This document shows positions 19,290-27,403 of a DNA stretch of 28,788 nucleotides, in pieces. Position 1 is the stretch's first letter. Each line of letters begins with the position of its first letter. The notes beneath the pieces were generated by a model, which had not been told where the DNA came from, made no database searches, and was given only the letters and a program-made list of their open reading frames with translations. The position numbers were made by a program, and so were the translations under genes. The DNA is taken from assembly GCA_037447655.1 (NCBI GenBank), contig JBBHKE010000055.1:188001-216788 (forward strand). Reading direction: 5' to 3'. This stretch comes from Zygnema cylindricum (Eukaryota; Streptophyta; Zygnematophyceae; Zygnematales; Zygnemataceae).

Positions 19290-19361
19290 CTGCCTTAGCT
19301 CAATAGGCAGGGCTTAAGAGTGACCCAAGTCACTCTCAACTAAAAAGGTTTAGTCCGGCAG
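19290..19361 (+). repeat. Cloverleaf-like tRNA-derived sequence in E3 LTR
   Basis: Reads as 5-bp closing stem CTGCC/GGCAG, D-arm-like GCTC...GGGC, an 8-bp hairpin AGAGTGAC-CCAA-GTCACTCT in the anticodon position, and a 6-bp hairpin ACTAAA-AAGG-TTTAGT in the T-arm position. TAGCTCAATAGG (19296-19307) matches the Pol III A-box consensus. Loop sizes are wrong for a functional tRNA and the T-loop signature is absent. Confidence 0.4.
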
Positions 19362-19437
19362 GACTCGAACCTCCGACCGGTAGGGCGAGGCGTAGCCGTC
19401 AAACCTTACCAGTCTGTCGTAGTAGTCCGTTAGGATA
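19361..19437 (-). repeat. Antisense tRNA-like segment with exact B box in E3 LTR
   Basis: On the minus strand GGTTCGAGTCC (19371-19361) exactly matches the Pol III B-box consensus and TATCCTAACGG (19437-19427) is one mismatch from the A box. The B box sits in a T-arm-like hairpin (CGGAGG-loop-CCTGCCG, one bulge). It is the homologue of 3495-3567 in E2. Confidence 0.5.
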
Positions 19438-19913
19438 CATGGGGTTCGACAGCTATTTAAAACACTAGATAGACGACTAATTAGATTAACGAAATTAAAA
19501 AAAGGGTACATAAAAACTAGTTGGGAAATTAAATACGCACGAAACAAATGTACCAGACATTTGTTTTTTGAACGGCTGGGAATTAAAGCCGGTTTGGATC
19601 AGACGGCTCACATCATCGTCGAGATCCCGTAAAAGCTGCTTTGGCGGTTTTCGGATGTAACATGACTTAGCGACTCGTGGCAAAATGTCATTGGAAAGCG
19701 AGAATCCCGGGAAGCATGAGGTTCGTTCCGGAGAAGACAGCGTCCACTCCATGGCCTTGTCGTACACAAGCCGTACAGAAAGTACATCGGCCATAGTATG
19801 TTTCTGTACTGTACAATCTTCTGATTGGTTCCGTACATCAGTAGATAGGAGTTGTGAGAGGGTTTAGGACTTAGTGGATTGAGGAGGTAGCGGCCTCTCT
19901 CCCAACAAGCTTG

Positions 19914-19921
19914 TATAAATA
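19914..19921 (+). promoter_or_regulatory. TATA box of E3 LTR promoter
   Basis: TATAAATA, in the LTR about 215 bp before its end, where U3 should pass into R. The E2 LTRs have degenerate versions at the same place. Confidence 0.55.
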
Positions 19922-20116
19922 TTGGCATCTTTGCCACTCCATAATTAATCGCCTAGTTAGGCGTTTGAGTGATTCTTTTTGCTGTGGACTCAAGGGAGTC
20001 TAGACTGCATAAGGGTGCAGTCAAATTATCTATTTATCTGGTTGGGTAGCAATTGCTCTCGTTGATAATGAATCAGTGAAAAACTACCTAGAGGCTTCCT
20101 CAATTTTTTGGTCCAA

Positions 20117-20568
20117 ATGGAGGACACAAAGTTGCAGGTTATGGGCCCACCCTCTAGGTTGCCCATATTCAACGGATTTGGATTCATTTTCTGGGAAGCT
20201 ATGATGACAAGGGCATTATGTGAGAAACAATACTGGGGTATTGTTAGTGGACAAGTGAAACGTCCCTCTCAAGGAACTCCACCAGGGTTTAGAGGAGTGA
20301 GGTTTTCTGCAACACGATCTGCTCCAACAGAGGAGAAAGATGATAGACAAAGCATTGTGTCCGAAAAGGGGAAACGAAAGGAGACACCTCTCACTTCATT
20401 GCCATGGCACCCGGAGTGGTGGCCGTGAAGACCGAGGGAAACGAACTTTAGATGTGGAAGAGGAAAACGAACTTCAGATGTGGAAGTACACCAACATGAA
20501 TGCCAGGAACTTCATTCCAAGGCACCTCACCCAAGCTTAGCAACTTCTCACCTTCAAATCTTAAAAGG
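20117..20568 (+). pseudogene. gag: E3 gag, truncated by E4
   Basis: Starts at the ATG at 20117, inside the LTR end. The N-terminus reads VMGPPSRLPIFNGF and YWGIVSGQVKRP, closely parallel to E2 Gag (VMGPPSRVHMFDG, LWGIVTGQV). The first frame runs to a TGA at 20426-20428; the protein continues in another frame as NELQMWKYTNMNARNFIPRH, matching the E2 block KIWEYKNTIAKHLILR. A short duplication of ACGAACTT.AGATGTGGAAG (about 20440-20485) causes part of the disruption. The sequence ends where E4 begins, so the zinc knuckle is not present. The LTR-encoded start and family match make this a clear Gag, although non-functional. Confidence 0.75.
20137..20151 (+). promoter_or_regulatory. E3 primer binding site, half-tRNA initiator Met type
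   Basis: GGTTATGGGCCCACC directly follows the LTR end and extends the E2 match by one base. It is complementary to the anticodon arm of initiator tRNA-Met (as recalled) and is read as Gag codons VMGPP. Confidence 0.65.
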
Positions 20569-21190
20569 TGAGGAGACACAAACAAAATTTCAATGAATTC
20601 CGCTCACAGATTGTGAGATATGCAGAACTGAAATTACATAAAACTGAGTGTACAAATTTCATATCATTTGTTCCTAATGAATCAAATTCACTAATTCCTA
20701 CTTCTATACACCGAAACTACACTAATTTCTACGGAGGCATTCCAGCCGTACATATAACATTCTAACACAACAAATATTGTGAGTATACCTGTGTGCTGAA
20801 GGTATGTCATAAACCACATTCTCAACACTAAACAACTAATTCACTACAAAAAAAATTCTATTCTACCAAATTTAACAAATAGACAAGTAAAGAGTGATCT
20901 TGTCGCCTCGACAGTATTTGTTGGCCGGCTGTCAGCCGATTGAGGATTTTACCGTAGAACTGACTTCACGAAGTCCCGTGGTCTCAATTTCCGAGGTCCA
21001 CGAAGACATAATCACGCATTCTCCCAGTGACCGCTGTCCCAGTGTAATGAACTGTGAACTCCCAACTTCACTGTCACACTAATTTTGTAACCACTGAACC
21101 GAACTCAACCAAAAATAGCTTAAGTCCTGAATAGCTCTCTCTCCCTCACAGCTGAGGCATAGAGAGGACTAAAGCTTTCTAAAAACAACA
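20569..21190 (-). repeat. E4 3' LTR
   Basis: On the minus strand it starts TGTTGTTTTTAG right after the polypurine tract and ends CTCCTCA. It aligns with 26720-27380. Blocks between 20880 and 21050 differ from that copy by many short indels while the flanks are nearly identical. Confidence 0.85.
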
Positions 21191-21200
21191 CTCCCCTAAA
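21191..21200 (-). promoter_or_regulatory. E4 polypurine tract
   Basis: TTTAGGGGAG on the minus strand, directly before the LTR TGTTG. It primes plus-strand cDNA synthesis in this family. The E5 counterpart is TTTAAGGGAG (27381-27390). Confidence 0.75.
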
Positions 21201-21203
21201 GCT

Positions 21204-22016
21204 TTAGACTCTGCTAGTCATCAGTCCACATGCCTCTCTACAGAACTTCAATTTTGGAGCAGGTAAGGGTTTTGTCATCATATCAGCCACCATTTGCTCA
21301 TTCGGTAAATAACTCAACTTAAGGACTTTTCCCATCACCGTTTCTATAACAAAATGTAGCTTGATATCAATGTGCTTACTTTTAAAGTGATGACTGGGAT
21401 TAGATGCAATAACAATTGCTGCTTGATTGTCACACCACACTATCGGTGGTCCAGATTGCATAAAGAGAAGCTCTTGGAGAAGAGACTTTACCCAAAGTAA
21501 CTCCTTAACTACCGAGCTAGCAGCCATGTACTCAGCCTCCATGGTAGACTGAGCTGTTACCTTCTGAACTTTGCTGCTCCAATAGCAAGTTCCACTTCCG
21601 ATCTTCAAAATGTATCCGGTGGTGGAGCCTCTACTAGGCATATCTCCGTAGCTCGCATCGCTCCATGTATGAATTTTGTCTTCCTCTCCACTGAGAGAGA
21701 GTCTAAGATTTCGAGTTCCTGCAAGATAGCGAAGAACTCCCTTTGCTGCCTCATAGTACGAATTCCTCGGATTTTGCAGGCTTCGGCTCAAGGCTCCAAC
21801 TGCGGCTGCGATGTCAAGACGAGTAGAGTTCATGAAATAGATGAGGCTTTTTGACATCTGCCTATAAAAAATGGAGAACATAGTATCTGCCTCTGCTGAA
21901 TCCAAAAAATCATCAACCAAAACACCACCATCTGTTTCCGTACCCTCTAACTTCTGCCTGAATTCCATAGGAGTGGCACTCCCCTTTGCTTCTGACATGC
22001 CAAACTTTTCTAGCAT
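21204..22016 (-). pseudogene. pol: E4 RNase H and RT connection, open frame
   Basis: A 270-codon open frame continuing the polyprotein. It starts in the MLEKFGMSEAKGSATPMEF block that follows the RT palm, then reads SLIYFMNSTRLDIAAAVGAL (connection) and RNase H. The RNase H catalytic acids are all visible: Asp in WSDASYGDMPSRGS, Glu in STMEAEYMAASS, Asp in WCDNQAAI, and the C-terminal KHIDIKLHF block. The end LSYLPNEQMVADMMTKPLPA is the standard copia terminus. It is separated from the RT frame only by loss of one base near 22020; E5 keeps that base (CTGGAAC against CTGAAC). The ATG at 22016 is internal to the polyprotein, not a true start. Confidence 0.9.
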
Positions 22017-22018
22017 GT

Positions 22019-22348
22019 TCAGATTGCTTCATTCTCAGTTAGATAAATAATTATTTGTTTCCTATCTGTTTCTACCTTAATTCCTAGAATATACTTAGCC
22101 TCACCCAAATCTTTCATTTCAAACCGAAAATTCAGATCTGGGTTTATTTTATTGATTTCATTGATAGATTTGCTAATCAACAGCAAATCATCTGCATACA
22201 CTGCCACATAAATCACTCCATCCTCACCTTGCATTACATAGACTGAGTGATCTGAACTGATCTTGGTAAAGCCAAGATTTGTTAAAAACTCATATAATTT
22301 TAGGTTCCATTGTCTCGGAGCCTGTTTCATACCATACAGGGACTTCAC
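22019..22348 (-). pseudogene. pol: E4 reverse transcriptase palm, open frame
   Basis: A 109-codon frame containing SLYGMKQAPRQWN and the catalytic YADDLLLISK (coding bases 22199-22182 begin YADD), then FEMKDLGEAKYILGIKVET. These are the central copia RT blocks; both catalytic aspartates are present. It ends at a TGA created by the one-base deletion near 22020, after which RNase H continues in the next frame. The start given is only where the frame opens after the damaged segment at 22349-22620. Confidence 0.9.
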
Positions 22349-22650
22349 AGTTTGTACGGTGCCCCTGCATCTCTAGCTGCTTATATAAATTACTTCCTCA
22401 AATCACCATGCAGAAAGTCGTCTTAACATCATCATTAATTCTATCTCTGCAGCAAAGATAGCAAAGCCAGTGGAAAGCGAACCATGAGAGAAAGTCTCAT
22501 GTCAATTCCCTCCTTTTCAAATCCCAGCAACAGTCTAGCTTTTATCTCTCAATTTATTATCAGGATTTAATTTTAAGAGACCCACTTCAACAATAGCTTT
22601 CGGTTGGTGGGAGCTCCAAAGTTCTAGTTTACTCGTAATTGACTTTATCT
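22349..22650 (-). pseudogene. pol: E4 RT N-terminal segment, riddled with small deletions
   Basis: Aligns with E5 28530-28777 but with many deletions of 1 to about 10 bases spread over about 250 bp. Surviving stretches include AAGGAGGGAATTGACA, GTTAAGACGACTTTC and GGAAGTAATTTATATAA on the minus strand. No frame can be read through it. The sequence on either side is much better preserved. Confidence 0.75.
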
Positions 22651-23845
22651 AAATTGCGGCGAGATCAATGGTTTGAACCATGAATGAAGCGGTCCTGGGG
22701 AAAAGGCACTCTCTTCGGTCCCTCGAAGGAAAAATCGTGGGGCTGTTGGTTCCCTGGTGCAGAAGTGGTATTGGGAGGAGCATCGACAGAAGGAGTAGCT
22801 CCAGAAGGAGTATTAGACGGCCCATAGGCATTTGGGAGAGAGGTAGAAGAAGTTGAAGAGGATGGAGTAAAAGGTACCTGCTCAAGAATGATATACTCTT
22901 GTATTTTCTCATTCCTTTCAGCTGCATCCATGCTAAAAACGTCAACTGATTGACTTTCTTCTTTAATCTGAATATTCTTGGCTGTTTAATGGCATCCTCT
23001 CTGAGGATTATACACTCTATAGCCTGCAGATTCATCATCATAGCCTAAAAAGACACTAGGTACAGATTTTGGACTAAGCTTCCAATTAGGAAGATTATCG
23101 AAGATAAAACATTTGCTACCAAAAACTCTAAAATGACTAACATTTGGCTTTTTGCCTGTCTAAACTTCATATGGTGTCTTACCCCTAACAACCCGGGTTT
23201 CCACCCTATTTTTGATGTAGGAAGCACACTGAAAAGCTTCCCCCCAAAACTCTGGATCCACAGCTTTATCGGCCATCATAGATCGAACTCATTCAGTCAA
23301 AGTCCGATAAAGTCTCTCGGCAACACCATTTATTTCCAATGTGTACGGAGCAATAAATTCACGAGAGATGCCATTTTCTTTCGAAATATCAGCAAAGGCA
23401 TGAGTTACATACACTCCACCATTTTCCGCCCGCAAAGCAAGAATAGATTTGCCGTGAAGTTTCTCCGCCCAGATTTTGTAGTGCTTAAAGTGAGTGAAGA
23501 CTTCTCTCTTCTCCTTCATGAACTATATGCAACTATACCGAGAGTAATCGTCTGTAAAGGTGACAAAGAAGCGGCTGCCACCCAGAGATGGAACCTTTGA
23601 AGGGCCGAAAACATCAGAGTGAATAATACCAAGAACATCTGTGGCTCGGTGATCAGAAACTTGTTATGTTGGAAGCTTCTGAATTTCCGTGAGCACAACC
23701 ATCACACACATGAGACTCTTGTTAACCAAGCTTGACTCCCTCTATCATGTCATGCTTTATCATCTTAGTAAGTCTCTCATGATGAAGATGACTAAGTCTT
23801 TTATACCACAAAACATAATCACATAGGATACTAGAGTACGCAAAA
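22651..23845 (-). pseudogene. pol: E4 integrase with HHCC finger and linker
   Basis: The N-terminal zinc finger region reads LWYKRLSHLHHERL then CDGCAHG: the CxxC pair is intact but the first His is Tyr. The core has HSDVFGPSKVPSLGG (first Asp at 23614-23612). In RAENGGVYVTHAF the second catalytic Asp is replaced by Glu (23426-23424), and INGVAERLY keeps the third acid (23318-23316) with correct D-x35-E spacing. Downstream are TPYEV-stop-TGKKPNVSHFRVFG (the stop replaces Trp) and SVPSVFLGYDDESAGYRVYN. The linker (22931-22665) is Pro/Ser/Thr-rich as usual. Further breaks are a frameshift after CDGCAHG and a TGA after RTLTE. Catalytically dead as it stands. Confidence 0.85.
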
Positions 23846-24229
23846 TCAATTTTTGTTAGCCAGGTCCATGCGGTACAAAAAGTTTGGGCCTCTAGTTCCT
23901 ACTAGAGCTACTCTTCCATTCTTGCTCACTATTTTTTTGCCATTTTCCTGGAGAACCTCAAAGCCTTTGCTTTCAGCTACAGACGTAGAAAACAAATTTT
24001 TCTTGAACTTTGGAACATACAAGACATCATACAAAGTTCTCTTAACAACCTTTCCATCCATCACATAATCCATATCTATGTTTCCTTTGGCATTTGATTC
24101 AACCGCATAGCCACAAGCATAAAAGATCTGACATAAAAGAATAGAAGACATCTCCTTAAACCAAGACTTGTTCCAGCACATTTGTGAAAAGCAGGCGAAA
24201 TCCATTATCCATCCGAGGTCCTTTTCTCC
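23846..24229 (-). pseudogene. pol: E4 protease region
   Basis: The aspartic protease would cut the polyprotein. WIMD at 24211-24200 marks the active-site loop, but the catalytic D-S-G reads D-F-A, so activity is lost. Downstream YDVLYVPKFKKNLFSTSVAE and FEVLQENGKKIVSKNGRVAL are the typical C-terminal protease and pre-integrase blocks, and GPNFLYRMDL closes the segment. The 119-codon frame is otherwise open. Confidence 0.8.
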
Positions 24230-25243
24230 TTACATCATGTTAAGTTTGGCAAGAGCGAACAACTCTTTGTCATCAGTTTTTCGAAAACTGATCACATCAG
24301 GTGTCATTTCCTCGGTCGTTTTATTCTTCAATTCCGTATCCTCCGCTGAAAATGCAACAGTTTTATTCGGAGGTTTTTGGGAAATGGGAGGTCCGTGGTG
24401 TCTCCATCCTTTCCGAATGGTACCTATTTCAAGATCTTTTATATACAAAGGACAAGCTCTGAAGGAGTGACCATCAGTATAGCAATAAACACATTTCTCA
24501 AACTAAGGATTAAACTGATTCCCTTGATATCTACTTTCCCTCTGAAACTGAGCCGTAAATGCTACAGCTAGTTAACCGAATCCTAAAACTGTCTGAGTAG
24601 CCTCTTTTGCCAAGATAAACTCTATAGCTGTTTGCAAATTCCAAAGAGGTTTAGACAATTTTTTTATTTCATCTGAGGCTCCTTTATATTCATTAGTTAG
24701 CCCCTTTAGGAGAATCATGGCTTGATGATAAGGGGAGAAAGTCCCCCCAGAACATGCATTTTCTGACAGTAAAATTTGAAACTGATTAGTGTATTCCACC
24801 ATGCTACCACCTGTGTACTTATACTCATAGATCTGATTCGTGTATTCCACCATGCTACCACGTGTGTACTTATACTCATAGATCTCACTAGCAGTTATAA
24901 TCTCATGCTGATCACTAGCTTTAACATAAGAAGATTTCAATGCATCCCACAATTCTGATGCCTTTGAAACATTAATATATGTCATATGCAATTCTTTTGA
25001 TATCATAAGCTTTACTAAATGCAAAGCCTCGTCATTTTTCTGATCAAAACTGGCATCACATTCTGCTAATGATCCATTTAACACATCAATAAGTTTCACT
25101 TGCTTGAAGTAAGACTTAACCAAATCTGCCCAATACAGATATTCCCGTCCATCAAAGACCGAAATTTGTGAAGGCGGGCCCGTGACCTGTTGTTCTGAGA
25201 CAACTGCTGGTACTGAAGATGAAAAAGATGCAGCAGTAGTCAT
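24230..25243 (-). pseudogene. gag: E4 gag
   Basis: The likely start is the ATG at 25243 (MTTAASFSSSVPAVVSEQQ), matching usual copia Gag openings; an upstream in-frame ATG at 25297 is possible. The body is open to a TAG at 24572: VTGPPSQISVFDGREYLYW, KASELWDALKSSYVKASDQ, and ACSGGTFSPYHQAMILLKGL are Gag core blocks. A 17-residue segment IYEYKYTRGSMVEYTNQ is tandemly repeated. Past the TAG and one more TAG the frame continues to an intact zinc knuckle CVYCYTDGHSFRAC (24493-24452), so the RNA-binding motif survives although the protein is interrupted. A second, partial copy of this gag is at 25930-26640. Confidence 0.88.
24784..24885 (-). repeat. 51-bp tandem repeat in E4 gag
   Basis: Two 51-bp units (24784-24834, 24835-24885) differing at a few bases, in frame, encoding 17 residues each. 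The same pair occurs in the E5 gag copy, so it predates their separation. Confidence 0.92.
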
Positions 25244-25365
25244 CGTAGAACAAATCAAAAGAGGAAGCTTCCATAAATACCGATGGCTGAATAGCAACTT
25301 TGACAGACTATAACTTTGATATGAATGAACTAATGGTCATGAAAAATTAACACATTGTAGAAAAT

Positions 25366-25929
25366 ATAGAGTAGCATAAACACTGACAACTCCCAAAGTT
25401 TCAACACAATTGACCCAACAACACTCAAGATATAAGACTCAGAAGTTTCCCAAAAACTGTCTGCAGTTTTACTACTTGGAAGTCTGGATTCATTATATGT
25501 TATGAGTCCTAAGTCTTATACTTGTGTTGTACCGGCAATACTAGTGTACCTGAGAGGTACGTCAAGCTGCCAAGCTAATACTAAGCTACCACTGAGCTAC
25601 CACTGAGCTACCACTGAGCTACCATTGAGCTACCCACTAAGTTACCACTGAGTTCCCACTAAGTTGACTAGAATCGTATCTATCGCAGTTGCTCTATCCA
25701 GTACAGAATCACATTAAGAATATCAGACGTTGCGTTGTCCGTACGGACCATATCAAATATAATCGTGGTTGCCTTGTCCTGTTTATGTTGTAGCTTCGCA
25801 CTGGCTGCTTCTCTTGGCCGCATCCGGGCCGCCATTGGGAGAAAAACCGTTTCGTTGGCAGCGGGGCTTGCTCGTTTTATAGCAATGCTTTCAGAAGTAC
25901 CGCGCGGTCAGGAGATCAGTCAAAAGACA
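25366..25929. other. Filler between the two gag copies
   Basis: Unrelated to the LTR or gag on either side. It contains the 11-bp minisatellite, a short palindrome GTACCTGAGAGGTAC (25550-25564) and a GC-rich part (about 25790-25915) without recognised coding content. Confidence 0.6.
25573..25664 (-). repeat. 11-bp minisatellite resembling the Pol III A box
   Basis: About eight units; the minus-strand consensus is TAGCTCAGTGG (plus strand CCACTGAGCTA). The unit equals the D-arm/A-box sequence common in tRNA genes. Outer units are degenerate (ACTTAGTGGG types). Confidence 0.85.
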
Positions 25930-26719
25930 ACAGATATCCACTTTCCTCGGAATCGAATAGTAAATGTTAGCTGGCTCAATCCTAAAACTTTCTGAGTAGC
26001 CTCTTTTGCCAAGATAAACTCTATAGCTGTTTGCAAATTCCAAAGAGGTTTAGACAATTTTTTTATTTCATCTGAGGCTCCTTTATATTCATTAGTTAGC
26101 CCCTTTAGGAGAATCATGGCTTGATGATAAGGGGAGAAAGTCCCCCCAGAACATGCATTTTCTGACAGTAACATTCGAAACCGATTAGTGTATTCCACCA
26201 TACTACCACCTGTGTACTTATACTCATAGATCTGATTCGTGTATTCCACCATGCTACCACGTGTGTACTTATACTCATAGATCTGACTAGCAGTTATAAT
26301 CTCATGCTGATCACTAGCTTTAACATAAGAAGATTTCAATGCATCCCACAATTCGCTGCAATGAGCATTATATGTCATGGCGTCTGGCGATATCATAAGC
26401 TTACTAAAAGCCCGGCCATTTCGATAAAACCGGCACATTTCCGCTAATGATCCATTTAACACATCAATAAGCCAATCGGGCGGACTTAACCAAATTTCAA
26501 TACGATATTATCGTTAATCCAATTCTGTAGCGGCCCAGACCTGTTCTGAGAAAACTACTGGTATGAAGATGAAAAAGATGCAGCAGTAGTCATCGTAGAA
26601 CAAATCAAAAGAGGAAGCTTCCACAAATACCGATGGCTGAATAGCAACTTTGACAGACTATAACTTTCATATGAATGGTCCAATGGTCATGAAAAATTAA
26701 CACATTGTAGATAATATAC
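25930..26719 (-). pseudogene. gag: Second partial gag with leader (E5-side copy)
   Basis: The leader (26719-26590) and gag repeat 25365-24555 of E4. Nearly identical parts are 26570-26719 and about 25975-26350, including both 51-bp repeats (26183-26284) and ACSGGTFSPYHQAMILLKGL. In contrast 26350-26560 is heavily scrambled and the N-terminal GPPSQISVFDG block is unreadable. Homology ends near 25930, before the zinc knuckle, so the gene is truncated. It lies directly downstream of the LTR 26720-27380 in transcription order, as a proper 5' LTR-leader-gag start should. Confidence 0.8.
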
Positions 26720-27380
26720 AGAGGAACACACAAATACAATTTCAATGAATTCCTTTTAAAGAATTGTGAGATATGCTGAAAAAAAATTACATAAAACTGA
26801 GTTTACAGTTTTCATATCATTTGTTCATAATGAATCAAATTTTCTAATTCCTACTTCTATACACCAAAACTACACTAATCTGTACGGAGGCATTCCAGCC
26901 GTACATATAACATTCTAACACAACAAATACTGTGAGTATACCTGTGTATTGAAGGTATGTCATAAACCACATTCTCAACACTAAACAACTAATTCACTAC
27001 AGACAAAATTCTATTCTACCAAATATTTACACTGAAGTTTAGACAATGTAAAGTGATAGTGATCTAGTCACGCTTTGTCAGTATTTGTTGCCGGCGGCTG
27101 TCAGCCGTCCGATCAGAGGATTTGGCAGCGTAGAACTGACTTCACGAAGTCCCGTGGTCCTGCCGAATTTTCGTACGTCCACGGAGGACATACTCACGCA
27201 TTTCTCTCAAGTGACGACGCGTGTCCCAAGTGTGAATGAACCGTGAACTCCCAACTTCACTGTCACACTAATTTTGGTAACCACTGAACCGAACTCAACC
27301 AAAAATAGCTTAAGTCCTGAATAGCTCTCTCTCCCTCACAGCTGAGGCATAGAGAGGACTAAAGCTTTCTAAAAACAACA
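26720..27380 (-). repeat. LTR shared by E5 pol and the partial gag
   Basis: Same family as 20569-21190, about 39 bp longer. Upstream in transcription order lies RNase H plus polypurine tract (so it acts as a 3' LTR of E5); downstream lies leader plus gag (so it also looks like a 5' LTR). The minus strand starts TGTTGTTTTTAG. Differences from the other copy cluster at 27040-27240. Confidence 0.85.
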
Positions 27381-27403
27381 CTCCCTTAAAGCTTTAGACT
27401 CTG

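Larger units (their letters stand above)
19136..20136 (+). repeat. E3 5' LTR
   Basis: Start taken as TGTTGAAATCAC by comparison with E2; end is GTTGCA directly before the primer site. Contains tRNA-like segments (19290-19437), a good TATA box (19914-19921), and an ATG (20117) 20 bases before the end, as in both E2 LTRs. The start is less certain than the end because no second LTR is in the window. Confidence 0.65.
19136..20568 (+). mobile_element. E3: Gag-type element related to E2, 5' part only
   Basis: A 5' LTR (19136-20136), primer binding site (20137-20151) and the first part of gag, then abrupt replacement by the E4 LTR end at 20569. Shared LTR blocks with E2 include TATTTTCTAGGTCT, AGCCCCCA.ACTTG, GAGCCATGGCT and GTAGC.GCCTCTCTC. 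The rest of E3, if it survives, should lie right of the window beyond the E4/E5 complex. Confidence 0.75.
20569..25365 (-). mobile_element. E4: Ty1/copia retrotransposon lacking its 5' LTR
   Basis: Read right to left: 5' leader (25365-25244), gag, protease, integrase, reverse transcriptase, RNase H, polypurine tract and 3' LTR (21190-20569). Integrase precedes RT, so Ty1/copia. Its right end stops exactly at the border where an LTR should join (compare 26720 in E5) and is followed by unrelated sequence. The left end interrupts E3 gag. Decay is mild in RT/RNase H and stronger in protease and integrase. Confidence 0.85.

Noticed and set aside
19290-19437. Functional tRNA gene
   Set aside because: Loop sizes, missing T-loop on the plus strand and unpaired arms on the minus strand rule out a normal tRNA.
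23133-23600. 155-codon plus-strand frame
   Set aside because: It is antisense to the clearly recognisable E4 integrase.
25735-25995. 86-codon plus-strand frame with hydrophobic N-terminus
   Set aside because: It runs from filler into antisense gag and has no recognisable family; probably chance.
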